DNA of 31,764 bases, taken from NCBI GenBank assembly GCA_046262515.1, contig JBHEMP010000173.1:1-31764 (forward strand), written 5' to 3'. The translations under genes were made by a program, and so were the position numbers. Positions 24,499 to 31,764 of this stretch are shown here, piece after piece (positions within the stretch are counted from its first letter, which is position 1; each line of letters begins with the position of its first letter). Source of the DNA: JAXDLW01 sp046262515 (GTDB lineage: Bacteria; Chloroflexota; Dormibacteria; DASZGP01). Below the pieces are notes generated by a model that saw only the letters and a list, made by a program, of their open reading frames with translations, was not told where the DNA came from and searched no databases.

Positions 24499-25403
24499 CC
24501 GAGGGCGGCTACCACGACCAGCAGGTGCTGCTCTCCGGTCCCTGGCACTGGCTGGTCGTGTGGTACTTCTACCTTGGCGGCGTCTCGGGTGCCAGTTACC
24601 TCCTGGCGGTGGTGGCACGGCTCGTCAGAGGGAAGAGCGCGCGCCAGGTCTCTCGCGCGGGGCGGTTGGTGTCGGTGGCGGCGATCGCCCCGGCCCCTGC
24701 GCTGCTGATCCTCGACCTTGGCAGGAGGCGGCGGTTCCACCACATGCTGCGCGTGTTCAAACCGCTGTCCCCCATGAACATGGGCGCCTGGGCCCTCTCC
24801 ATATTCGGCGCGGCCAGTGGGCTGGCGGCGTGGCGGGAGCTGGCGTCGATGAGGCTGCTGCCGGGGCCGCTGGGCAGCGCGGGGCGAGCACTCCCAGAGC
24901 GCTCCCTCGATGCCACGGGCGGGGCCGCCGCCCTGTACTTCTCGGGGTACACGGGCACCCTGCTGGCGGCCACCGCCATCCCGCTGTGGGCAAGGACGCC
25001 GATGCTGGGCGGACTCTTCATGTCGTCTGCCGCCGCCACTGGGACCGCCGCGGTGGAGGGAGTCCTGCTGCTTGGCGCCGGGCGGGCCTCGGGTTTGCAG
25101 GCGCCGCGCCTGGCCGCGCTGGGAATCGAAGCGGTTATCAGCGAGGTGTACGTCCGCCGCCTGGGCGAAGAAGTGGCGGCTCCGCTCAAGCGAGGGCGCA
25201 ACCGCCACTGGTTCCGTGCGTACCAGGCCGTCGGCCTCCTCGCGCCGTTGGCTCTCGCGGCGGCACCCGGGCGGTCGACAAAGGTCTCGAGGCTGGCCGC
25301 CGTCGCCGCGACGCTGGTCGGCGGTTTCTGCCTGCGGGCCGCCATCGTGGAAGGTGGTCACGAATCCGCTGAAAACCCCGTACCGGTCCTGCTCCCAGGC
25401 TGA
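24495..25403 (+). CDS. NrfD/PsrC-like membrane subunit of formate dehydrogenase
   Basis: About 302 residues with roughly seven or eight hydrophobic segments, beginning WHWLVVWYFYLGGVSGASYL, a typical NrfD-family opening. NrfD/PsrC proteins exchange electrons with the quinone pool without haem. Here it replaces the cytochrome b gamma subunit (FdnI) of E. coli-type enzymes; I see no haem-ligand His pattern. Other family-like parts are LLILDLGRRRRFHHMLRVFK and SPMNMGAWALSIFG. Start GTG 24495 is inside the preceding stop (GTGA). The alpha-beta-NrfD order supports a quinone-linked formate dehydrogenase; direction of electron flow and side of the membrane are inference. Confidence 0.87.
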   Translation: MTEGGYHDQQVLLSGPWHWLVVWYFYLGGVSGASYLLAVVARLVRGKSARQVSRAGRLVSVAAIAPAPALLILDLGRRRRFHHMLRVFKPLSPMNMGAWALSIFGAASGLAAWRELASMRLLPGPLGSAGRALPERSLDATGGAAALYFSGYTGTLLAATAIPLWARTPMLGGLFMSSAAATGTAAVEGVLLLGAGRASGLQAPRLAALGIEAVISEVYVRRLGEEVAAPLKRGRNRHWFRAYQAVGLLAPLALAAAPGRSTKVSRLAAVAATLVGGFCLRAAIVEGGHESAENPVPVLLPG

Positions 25404-25426
25404 GCGGCGCTGGCAGCACGTTTGTC

Positions 25427-25432
25427 TATCCT
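25427..25432 (+). promoter_or_regulatory. Possible -10 element of the phosphoesterase gene
   Basis: TATCCT ends 6 bases before ATG 25439, which would place the transcription start at the A of that ATG and give a leaderless message. No ribosome binding site is visible before either candidate start, and no -35 is clear. The same hexamer precedes the kinase gene at 18720. Confidence 0.3.
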
Positions 25433-27337
25433 GTGACGATGAAGATCTCGCGCCGGCGCTTCCTCTACCTGGGCGGTGCGGCCACCGGGAGCCTGGCCCT
25501 GCCAGTGCCATGGTCGGCGCTGGCCGCGGGGGCCCAGACGGTCGCCGACCTCACCACCCTGGGTCAGACCATCGTCAAAGGACGGCAGGTGGGAGCGGGT
25601 ACCGCGGGCGCGTACTACGCGCTGCGCAGCGGAGCGGGGGAGCCGCACATCGTGCGGACTGAGCTGGCCACCCCGAGGCCCGCGCCGGTACGGCGCAGCC
25701 TCGCCAGCTTTGCCCATTTCACCGACGTGCACCTGGTCGACGCCCAGTCACCGGCTCGAGTGGAGTTCGTGGACCGCTACAACGACCCGCCCAACGGTTG
25801 TCAGAACCTGGTCTTCAACGCCGCCTACAGGCCCCAGGAGACCCTGACGCTGCATGTCTTCGAAGCCATGATCCGCCAGGTGCGGGCAATCTCACGCAGC
25901 CCCATCACCGGCGCGCCCCTGCAGTTCTCAGTGTGCACCGGCGACAACATCGACAACCAGCAGTACAACGAGTTGCGCTGGTTTATCGACCTCATGGACG
26001 GAGCTAAGTCGGTGGCGGCCAACTCCGGCGGTGCGCTGTACGAGGGGGTGCAGTCATCGGCCTGGGCGGACGTGGAGTACTGGCACCCCGACCCCGCGGT
26101 CACTGACAAGTACAAGCAGCAATATGGATTCCCGGCCTACCCGGGCATCCTGGACGCGGCGCTGCGTTCCTTTGTTACGACGGGCATCGGGATGCCCTGG
26201 TACCAGACCTACGGCAACCACGACGGCCTGGTCCAGGGCAACTTTCCCCGCGACACGTACTGGAGCAACATATCCACCGGGACCATCAAGATCACGGGGG
26301 CGCCGGCGGGGCTGAACCCATGTGATTCATTTGCCACCCTGGCAGCCAACCCTGGTGCGTTCGCTACGGCGCCGGCACGCACCGTCACCGCCGACGGCAA
26401 CCGCCGAATCCTGTCCCGGGCGGAGTACGCCGACGAGATGTTCCGCACCACCGGTACCCCTGTGGGTCATGGGCTGACCAGCGGCAACCGTGCCGCGGGG
26501 ACGACCTACTGGGTCAAGGACGACAACCCGGCGGTGCGCTTCATCGGGCTGGACACCGTCAACCCGGGCGGGGAGTCGTCCGGGAGCATCGGCAAGATCC
26601 AGCTGGACTGGCTGGAGGCCCGCCTGGTCGAGGTTTCCTCCCACTACACCGACGCATCCGGCAAAGCGATAACCACCGCGAACACCGATCGGCTGGTCGT
26701 GCTCTTCTCGCACCACGGCCTGCGCTCCCTGGACAGTCAGTTTCTCAACCCGGACCCCGCGGATCCGACCGGGGGCGACCTGCCGCGCCAGCTGGCGGCG
26801 GCGGTGGAGGCGGTGGTTCACCGCTTCCCCAACGTCGTCGCCTGGGTCAACGGCCACACCCACCAGAACATCGTCCAGCCACGCCCGGCACCCTCCGGCG
26901 GCGGTGGGTTCTGGGACATCAACACCGCCGCCCACATTGACTGGACCTGCCAATCGCGCCTCGTCGAGGTGGTCGACAACAGCAACGGCACCCTGTCCAT
27001 CTTCTGCACCATGGTCGACCACGCCGCGCCCATTGCCCCGGGTGGTTCAGACGAGGTCCTGCGGCTGGCCTCGATTTCGCGTGAACTGACCGCGAATGAC
27101 TACCAGAAGGGCTTTGGGTCCGACGGCGCGGGAGTGGCGACCGACCGCAACGTGGAGTTGTTACTCAAAGCTCCCTTCAACCTGGCCGCAGGGCCCGGCG
27201 GTGCCGGGGTGGGAGAGGGGCTGCCGCCGACCAACCGGACCAACCCGGTTCCGCTGGCGATCGCGGGCGGCGCGGCCGTTGCCGCCGGGGCGCTGGCCGC
27301 CCGTCAGCTCGCCGCGCAGGACCGGTCAAAAGACTGA
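25433..27337 (+). CDS. Tat-exported calcineurin-like metallophosphoesterase
   Basis: A 634-residue secreted phosphoesterase resembling the actinobacterial PPA1498-type family (recalled from memory). The N-terminus is a twin-arginine signal, KISRRRFLYLGG, followed by a hydrophobic stretch and an Ala-rich cleavage region near residue 33. Metal-binding motifs appear in order: FTDVHLVD, CTGDNIDN, YGNHDG, LFSHHG and WVNGHTHQN. A hydrophobic segment near the C-terminus (PLAIAGGAAVAAGALAARQ) followed by charged residues may anchor it outside the membrane. Starts GTG 25433 and ATG 25439 are both possible. It begins 29 bases after the formate dehydrogenase genes and may have its own promoter. The substrate is unknown. 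Confidence 0.9.
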   Translation: MTMKISRRRFLYLGGAATGSLALPVPWSALAAGAQTVADLTTLGQTIVKGRQVGAGTAGAYYALRSGAGEPHIVRTELATPRPAPVRRSLASFAHFTDVHLVDAQSPARVEFVDRYNDPPNGCQNLVFNAAYRPQETLTLHVFEAMIRQVRAISRSPITGAPLQFSVCTGDNIDNQQYNELRWFIDLMDGAKSVAANSGGALYEGVQSSAWADVEYWHPDPAVTDKYKQQYGFPAYPGILDAALRSFVTTGIGMPWYQTYGNHDGLVQGNFPRDTYWSNISTGTIKITGAPAGLNPCDSFATLAANPGAFATAPARTVTADGNRRILSRAEYADEMFRTTGTPVGHGLTSGNRAAGTTYWVKDDNPAVRFIGLDTVNPGGESSGSIGKIQLDWLEARLVEVSSHYTDASGKAITTANTDRLVVLFSHHGLRSLDSQFLNPDPADPTGGDLPRQLAAAVEAVVHRFPNVVAWVNGHTHQNIVQPRPAPSGGGGFWDINTAAHIDWTCQSRLVEVVDNSNGTLSIFCTMVDHAAPIAPGGSDEVLRLASISRELTANDYQKGFGSDGAGVATDRNVELLLKAPFNLAAGPGGAGVGEGLPPTNRTNPVPLAIAGGAAVAAGALAARQLAAQDRSKD

Positions 27338-27359
27338 AGCTCCTGGTCGAACCCCTGCT

Positions 27360-29099
27360 TTAGGGACGGCGGGTGCGCAGCACCACCGCGGACTCCGCGG
27401 GTATTCGCAGCCCACCGTTTGGGTCGAGCTGCGACCCGGCGTGGGACGCCAGCACGATCTCGTTGCCGGCGGCCGCGATCGTCGCCTCCAGTGGCCCCAG
27501 GTTGCATGCCAGGACCAGGTCCCGCCTGCGCACCACGATGTGCCGCGCCTGCTCGTCAACGTCAACTTCCACCGCCTCCAGGGCTCCGTCACGCAGGCCG
27601 GGTGTGTCGCGGCGCAGGTGAAGCAGGTCGCGGTACCAGGAAAACAATTCGCGGTGCCCGGGCTGCTGGACCTCCTCCCACTTCAACTTCGAGGCGGCGA
27701 AGGTGGCGGCCTCCTGTGGGTCGGGAACGCTCGTGAGCGGCCAGCCGAAGGTGGCGAACTCTCTTCGCCTGCCTTCCGTGACGGCGCGTGCGAGCTCACT
27801 GGACTGGTGGTCCGTGAAGTATTGGAATGGCGTCGATGCCCCCCACTCCTCACCCGCGAACAGCATCGGCGTGAAAGGTGAGAAGAGCACCAGGGCGGCC
27901 GCGGTCATGACCAGCCCGGGGCTGAGGAGCTGGCCGATGCGTTCGCCCCTGGCCCTGTTGCCAACCTGGTCGTGGTCCTGTATGTATCCCAGGAAGGACC
28001 AGCCGGGAAGATCCCGCGGCTCGCGCCCGTGGGTTCGCGCGCGGTACTCGGAGTAGCGACCGGCGTATACATAGGCCCTGCGCAGGGCCGTGGCCACGTC
28101 GGCGAGGGGGCCGAAATCCCGGTAGTAGCCGTCCCGCTCGCCGGTCAGGGCGGCGTGCAGCGCGTGGTGGAAGTCATCGCTCCACTGGGCATCGAAGCCG
28201 AAACCTCCGCGGACGGCGGGTGTCACGAGGCGCGGGTCATTGCTGTCGCTCTCGGCGATCAACCAGCGCGGGTGCCCGGTCACCGTCTCCAATTGGCGCA
28301 CGGCGGCTGCCACCTGTTCGAGGAAATGGGTCGCGGAGGTGTCCAGGATGGCATGGACCGCGTCCAGCCGCAGACCGTCGCAGTGGTAATCCCGCAGCCA
28401 GCCCAGGGCGTTGTCGACGAAGAAGCGCCGCACCTCGTCACTGTCCGCGCCATCGAAATTCAGCGCCGCGCCCCAGGGCGTCCTGTAGACCTCAGTGAAG
28501 TAGGGTCCGTATTCGCCCAGGTAGTTGCCGTCCGGCCCCAGGTGGTTGTAGACGACGTCCATCACCACGGCGATGCCGGCGCCGTGACACGCGTCGACCA
28601 GCCGCTTGAGCCCGTCCGGCCCCCCGTATGTCGGGTGGGGCGCGTACAGGTCGACGCCGTCGTAGCCCCACCCGCGGTCGCCGGGGAATGTCGCCACCGG
28701 GAGCAACTCGATGACGTTGACGCCGAGGTCTTCAAGGTGCGGCAGTCGTGAGACCACGCCATCAAAGGTCCCCTCGGGACTGAACGTCCCGACATGCAGT
28801 TCGTAGACCACGGCGTCGGCCAGATGGAAGCCCTTCCACGCCTGGTCGTGCCACTCGAACCGGCCGTGGTCGATGAGAACGGAGGTGCCGTGCACGCCCG
28901 TGGGCTGGTATGCCGATCGAGGGTCGGGGATGGCCGGTCCGCCGTCGACTGAGAGCAGGTATCTCCCCTCCGCGTCCGCCGCGTCTGCCCCGGCTGAGTA
29001 CCAGCCGCCAGGCTGCCGCTTCATCGGCGTGCGCCGTTCCCCCGCAACGACTTCCACCGCCGACGCCCGAGGCGCCCAGACCCTCACCTCAGGCAGCAT
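27360..29099 (-). CDS. treZ: Malto-oligosyltrehalose trehalohydrolase
   Basis: Cleaves trehalose from malto-oligosyltrehalose, the last step of the TreY/TreZ pathway. 579 residues from ATG 29099, reading MLPEVRVWAPRASAVEVV, the start of the N-terminal carbohydrate-binding fold; an upstream open stretch to 29405 is antisense-frame noise inside treY. The GH13 barrel shows GVNVIELLPVATFPGDRGWGY, MDVVYNHLGPDGNY, the nucleophile in GLRLDAVHAI, the acid/base Glu in LIAESDSNDPR, and QDHDQVGNRARGER. The ATG lies 11 bases inside the treY gene, so they are coupled. The TAA stop is 22 bases from the convergent phosphoesterase gene. Confidence 0.95.
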   Translation of the reverse strand: MLPEVRVWAPRASAVEVVAGERRTPMKRQPGGWYSAGADAADAEGRYLLSVDGGPAIPDPRSAYQPTGVHGTSVLIDHGRFEWHDQAWKGFHLADAVVYELHVGTFSPEGTFDGVVSRLPHLEDLGVNVIELLPVATFPGDRGWGYDGVDLYAPHPTYGGPDGLKRLVDACHGAGIAVVMDVVYNHLGPDGNYLGEYGPYFTEVYRTPWGAALNFDGADSDEVRRFFVDNALGWLRDYHCDGLRLDAVHAILDTSATHFLEQVAAAVRQLETVTGHPRWLIAESDSNDPRLVTPAVRGGFGFDAQWSDDFHHALHAALTGERDGYYRDFGPLADVATALRRAYVYAGRYSEYRARTHGREPRDLPGWSFLGYIQDHDQVGNRARGERIGQLLSPGLVMTAAALVLFSPFTPMLFAGEEWGASTPFQYFTDHQSSELARAVTEGRRREFATFGWPLTSVPDPQEAATFAASKLKWEEVQQPGHRELFSWYRDLLHLRRDTPGLRDGALEAVEVDVDEQARHIVVRRRDLVLACNLGPLEATIAAAGNEIVLASHAGSQLDPNGGLRIPAESAVVLRTRRP

Positions 29100-31452
29100 C
29101 GATTCGTTCAAGCAGCAGAAGGCCGCTATCGTCCGCGATAGCCTGGCGCCAGCGACCCGGCCCGAGTTCGAGGCGGGTGGTGCCCCAGTCCACCGCGTGG
29201 TCCAGGACCAGTCGCGGGACCCCGACGGCCACCTGGAGGGGATCATCCCGCGTCCCCCGAGCGAACGCGATGACGTTGGCCGCGGCGGGGCCCGACGCCT
29301 GCAGCGGGGTGTAGGCACTGGCCGTGCCAAACGCGTCGGGCCGGCGCCGACGCAGCGCCAGCGCCTCCCGCACCAGGCGCAGCTTGACGGCCCCATCATC
29401 GCCACCCTTGCTGCCCGGCGCTGCCAGGATGGCCTGGCGGAGCGCGTAGTCCACGGGCCGGCGGTTATCCGGGTCGACCAGGCTCAAATCCCAGAGTTCC
29501 GTCCCCTGGTAGATGTCGGGGACGCCGGGCGCGGTCAGCTTGAGAAGAGTCTGCGCCAGGGAAACCTGTCTGCCCGGGGCCACCAGGGGGCGCACGAAAC
29601 CTTCAAGGTCGGCCTGGAATTCGCCGCTGCCATACAGCGCGTCGACAAAGGAGTGCACCGCGGCCTCGTAGCGCGCGTTGGGCTCGATCCACGAGGTATG
29701 CCGTTTGGCCTCGCGAATGGCTTTCGCGATGAAGGCCTGGGCACGCTCGAGCTCCAGCGGCCAGGCTCCCACCAGCGTCTGGTAGATGAGGTATTCCGTC
29801 TCGCCGTCGATGCCGCCGTCGCCGCGGTGGCCGCCATTCGCCGCTGACCAGCGCCGAACTGCCGCGGCCCAATCCCCGGCGCACTGAGGCAGGAGGCTGA
29901 GCCTGGCACGGACATCCTCACTGCGCTTGGTGTCGTGGGTCGACGACGCCAGCATGGTCCTGGGGTGGTCGCGGGCGATCTGGGCGTTGGCGGCATGGAA
30001 TTGCTCCACTGGCAGCCCGAAGGTGCCCGGGTCGCCGCCCACCTCGTTGAGGCAGATCAGCCGCTGGTAGCGGTAGAACGCGGTGTCCTCAACGCCCTTC
30101 GCCATCAGCGGCCCCGTCAGTTGCTGGAACATGAGTGCCAGCGTCCCGGCCGTCGGCGACAGCAGCGACCGGCGCAGCACCTCAAGCACTTTGGGATCCG
30201 CCTCGCGACGGCCGGAAGCCTCGGCAAAAGCGTGTTCCAGGCGCTCTCGCCCGGCATCGTCCACGCCGCCGCCGGGCGCGGCGTAGGTGCGGTAGACCGT
30301 CAACCAGCATCCGACCGCCGCGATCGCCGCCGCCGCCGCCGCCTCGTCTGCGGTGACGCCGGCCGCGGCGCACTGGCGGGCGAGTATCCGCGCCAGGCGC
30401 GCGATGTCGGAGCTGAAGAGTTGCTCGGCAACCTGCTTCTTGGCGGCAGCGACCACCGCATCGTAGTCCACCTCGGTGGTGAATTCCGAATAGATCCTGG
30501 TCATGCGCTCCCTCGCACCCGGCTCCACGAACACAGCGCTGAGTCGATGGATGAAGTCGTAGCCGGTCGTCCCGTCCACGGGCCAGTCCGGCAGGCGTTC
30601 ACCGGGTTCGAGGATCTTCTCGACGAGGATCCAGCTTCGTTCGCCCGCCTCGGCGCGGAGGCGTCTGAGGTATCCGGCGGGGTCCGCAAGGCCATCCACG
30701 TGGTCCACCCGGAGCCCCTGTACCATCCCACCGCGGACCAGTTCCAGAACCTTTCCGTGCAACGCGTCGAAGACCGCCGGCTCCTCCTCGCGCACCGCCA
30801 CCAGGGTATTGATATCGAAAAATCTCCGGTAGTTGAGACGGTCCGTCGCGTCTCGCCAGTCGGCCAGGACGTAGTGCTGCTCCGCCAGCACGTCGCGCAT
30901 CGACGCGTTCTCCGTGCCCTCCCGCAGCGGGTACCGCGCGTCAAAGTAACGAAGCTCTTTCCCGGCGGGGCCTGGCTCCAGGTGCAGGTCGCCCGCGGCG
31001 ATGGCCTTGTCCGCGGAGCCTCCCAGGAACGGGAGCAGGACGCGGTCCCGAAGAGCATCGTCGGGTGACTCCCAGTCGATGTCGAAATAAGCCCCGACCG
31101 CCCCCTGCCGGCCCGTCCGGAGCAACTCCCACCAGAGCGGGTTCTGGTCACTGGCGGCCATGTGGTTCGGGACGATATCCAGCAAGATCCCCATACCGTG
31201 TGCTGAAGCCGTGGCGCTGAGCACGCCGAAGGCGGCCTCCCCTCCGAGCTCCTCGCTGAGGCGGCGCGGGTCGCACTGGTCATAACCGTGGGTGCTGCCA
31301 GAAGCCGCCTGCAGGACAGGTGAGAGGTAGAGGTGGCTGATGCCCAGGCTCGCCAGGTACGGCACGACTGCCGCGGCGTCGTTGAAGGTGAACTGCGCGT
31401 GTAGCTGGAGCCTGTAGGTGGCTACAAGCGGGGCGAGTGTGCCGGGACTCAT
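29089..31452 (-). CDS. treY: Maltooligosyltrehalose synthase
   Basis: Rearranges the reducing-end linkage of malto-oligosaccharides into a trehalosyl end, the committed step of the pathway. 787 residues from ATG 31452 (MSPGTLAPLVATYRLQLHAQ). GH13 motifs: DIVPNHMAASDQNPLWWE, the nucleophile in LRVDHVDGLADP, acid/base Glu in ILVEKILEPGE, and STHDTKRSEDVRARL. An Ala-rich tract encoded by GCC repeats near 30325-30345 lies in a variable helical region. The start overlaps the malQ stop (ATGA). An in-frame extension to 31548 lies inside malQ and is rejected. Confidence 0.95.
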   Translation of the reverse strand: MSPGTLAPLVATYRLQLHAQFTFNDAAAVVPYLASLGISHLYLSPVLQAASGSTHGYDQCDPRRLSEELGGEAAFGVLSATASAHGMGILLDIVPNHMAASDQNPLWWELLRTGRQGAVGAYFDIDWESPDDALRDRVLLPFLGGSADKAIAAGDLHLEPGPAGKELRYFDARYPLREGTENASMRDVLAEQHYVLADWRDATDRLNYRRFFDINTLVAVREEEPAVFDALHGKVLELVRGGMVQGLRVDHVDGLADPAGYLRRLRAEAGERSWILVEKILEPGERLPDWPVDGTTGYDFIHRLSAVFVEPGARERMTRIYSEFTTEVDYDAVVAAAKKQVAEQLFSSDIARLARILARQCAAAGVTADEAAAAAAIAAVGCWLTVYRTYAAPGGGVDDAGRERLEHAFAEASGRREADPKVLEVLRRSLLSPTAGTLALMFQQLTGPLMAKGVEDTAFYRYQRLICLNEVGGDPGTFGLPVEQFHAANAQIARDHPRTMLASSTHDTKRSEDVRARLSLLPQCAGDWAAAVRRWSAANGGHRGDGGIDGETEYLIYQTLVGAWPLELERAQAFIAKAIREAKRHTSWIEPNARYEAAVHSFVDALYGSGEFQADLEGFVRPLVAPGRQVSLAQTLLKLTAPGVPDIYQGTELWDLSLVDPDNRRPVDYALRQAILAAPGSKGGDDGAVKLRLVREALALRRRRPDAFGTASAYTPLQASGPAAANVIAFARGTRDDPLQVAVGVPRLVLDHAVDWGTTRLELGPGRWRQAIADDSGLLLLERIDAA

Positions 31453-31764
31453 GTGGTGCCTGCCACCGCAAGCGCCACCCGGCGCGCGTGCGCCGAGCGT
31501 CGCAGGGCCTCGAGGCCGCCCGGCAGCGCGAGCTGCCAGTTGGGCCATTCAGTTGTCGTACCCGGGATGTTGGTTCTTTCGGTGACCGCCATCGCATCCT
31601 CCAGCGTGGCGGCTCGGAGGCGGGAGTTGCCGCGCCCCAGCGCCGTGTAGACGGCAAGGATCGCCGCTTCGGCGGAGGCGTCGCGGGCAACGCCGCCGAG
31701 CCGCGCCAGCCTTTGGCGCAGCTGTTCGTTTGCGGCCAGGTTGGGCTCCAGTCCAGCCTGCGTG
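31449..31764 (-). CDS. malQ: 4-alpha-glucanotransferase, C-terminal fragment
   Basis: Only the last 105 residues are in the window; the gene runs off the right edge. The fragment includes an Arg/Leu-rich helix region, then AAILAVYTALGRGNSRLRAA and DAMAVTERTNIPGTTTEWPN, which match the C-terminus of MalQ amylomaltases (GTTDEYPNW in homologues). MalQ shuffles glucan chains, so it can lengthen or remodel the malto-oligosaccharides that TreY uses. The TGA overlaps the treY ATG (ATGA), so malQ-treY-treZ forms one operon on the minus strand. Assignment rests on the conserved C-terminus only. Confidence 0.85.
   Translation of the reverse strand, partial: TQAGLEPNLAANEQLRQRLARLGGVARDASAEAAILAVYTALGRGNSRLRAATLEDAMAVTERTNIPGTTTEWPNWQLALPGGLEALRRSAHARRVALAVAGTT

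Noticed and set aside
27338..27359. Shared terminator between the convergent phosphoesterase and treZ genes
   Set aside because: Only a weak AAGC/GCTT pairing with a 3-bp inner stem and no T tract; not enough to call.
30325..30345. GCC trinucleotide repeat in treY as a variable repeat locus
   Set aside because: It is short and encodes an Ala-rich helix, common in high-GC genes; no sign of phase variation.
1..31764. CRISPR arrays, insertion sequences, prophage or integration sites
   Set aside because: No regularly spaced repeats, transposase or integrase motifs, or terminal inverted repeats were seen. The tRNA has no duplicated 3' end or integrase nearby.

Overview
The window is high-GC bacterial chromosome with almost no non-coding DNA. 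GTG and TTG starts are frequent and most neighbouring genes overlap by a few bases. The mix of genes (a tlyA-nadK-scpAB-rluB-cmk core, a nitrilase paired with NAD synthetase, a Tat-exported phosphoesterase of an actinobacterial-looking type, and TreY/TreZ trehalose synthesis) suggests a soil-type Terrabacteria lineage such as Actinomycetota, Chloroflexota or Candidatus Dormibacterota. That placement is inference from gene content, not from a marker comparison.

Region 1 (2-18572, + strand) is one run of 20 codirectional genes, nearly all overlapping: xseA (5' end missing), xseB, a DUF212 membrane protein, tlyA, nadK, an HD-domain protein, scpA, scpB, a RluB/RsuA-type pseudouridine synthase, cmk, plsC, a PIN-PhoH ATPase, an exonuclease-DinG helicase, a nitrilase, nadE, rsmI, metG, tatD, rsmA and an MFS transporter. 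It mixes DNA repair, chromosome condensation, rRNA modification, NAD(P) synthesis and tRNA charging. metG has no ATG, GTG or TTG start that keeps its catalytic HIGH motif; the best start is an ATC codon behind a strong ribosome binding site.

Region 2 (18604-27337, + strand) opens with a tRNA-Val(GAC). A cytoplasmic GAF-GAF histidine kinase follows, joined by an ATGA overlap to a three-gene formate dehydrogenase operon. The catalytic subunit is split by an in-frame TGA at 21017-21019. This is a selenocysteine codon followed by a near-textbook bacterial SECIS hairpin. The complex has a four-cluster ferredoxin subunit and an NrfD-type membrane subunit, and the catalytic subunit lacks a visible Tat signal. 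That suggests an inward-facing, quinone-linked formate dehydrogenase under the control of, or sensed by, its own kinase. A Tat-exported, probably C-terminally anchored metallophosphoesterase closes the region.

Region 3 (27360-31764, - strand) is a convergent malQ-treY-treZ operon (malQ cut by the window edge) that converts alpha-glucan to trehalose.

The points most worth checking are the selenoprotein formate dehydrogenase with its coupled kinase, the ATC start of metG, and a DinG helicase that has lost one of four expected Fe-S cysteines.
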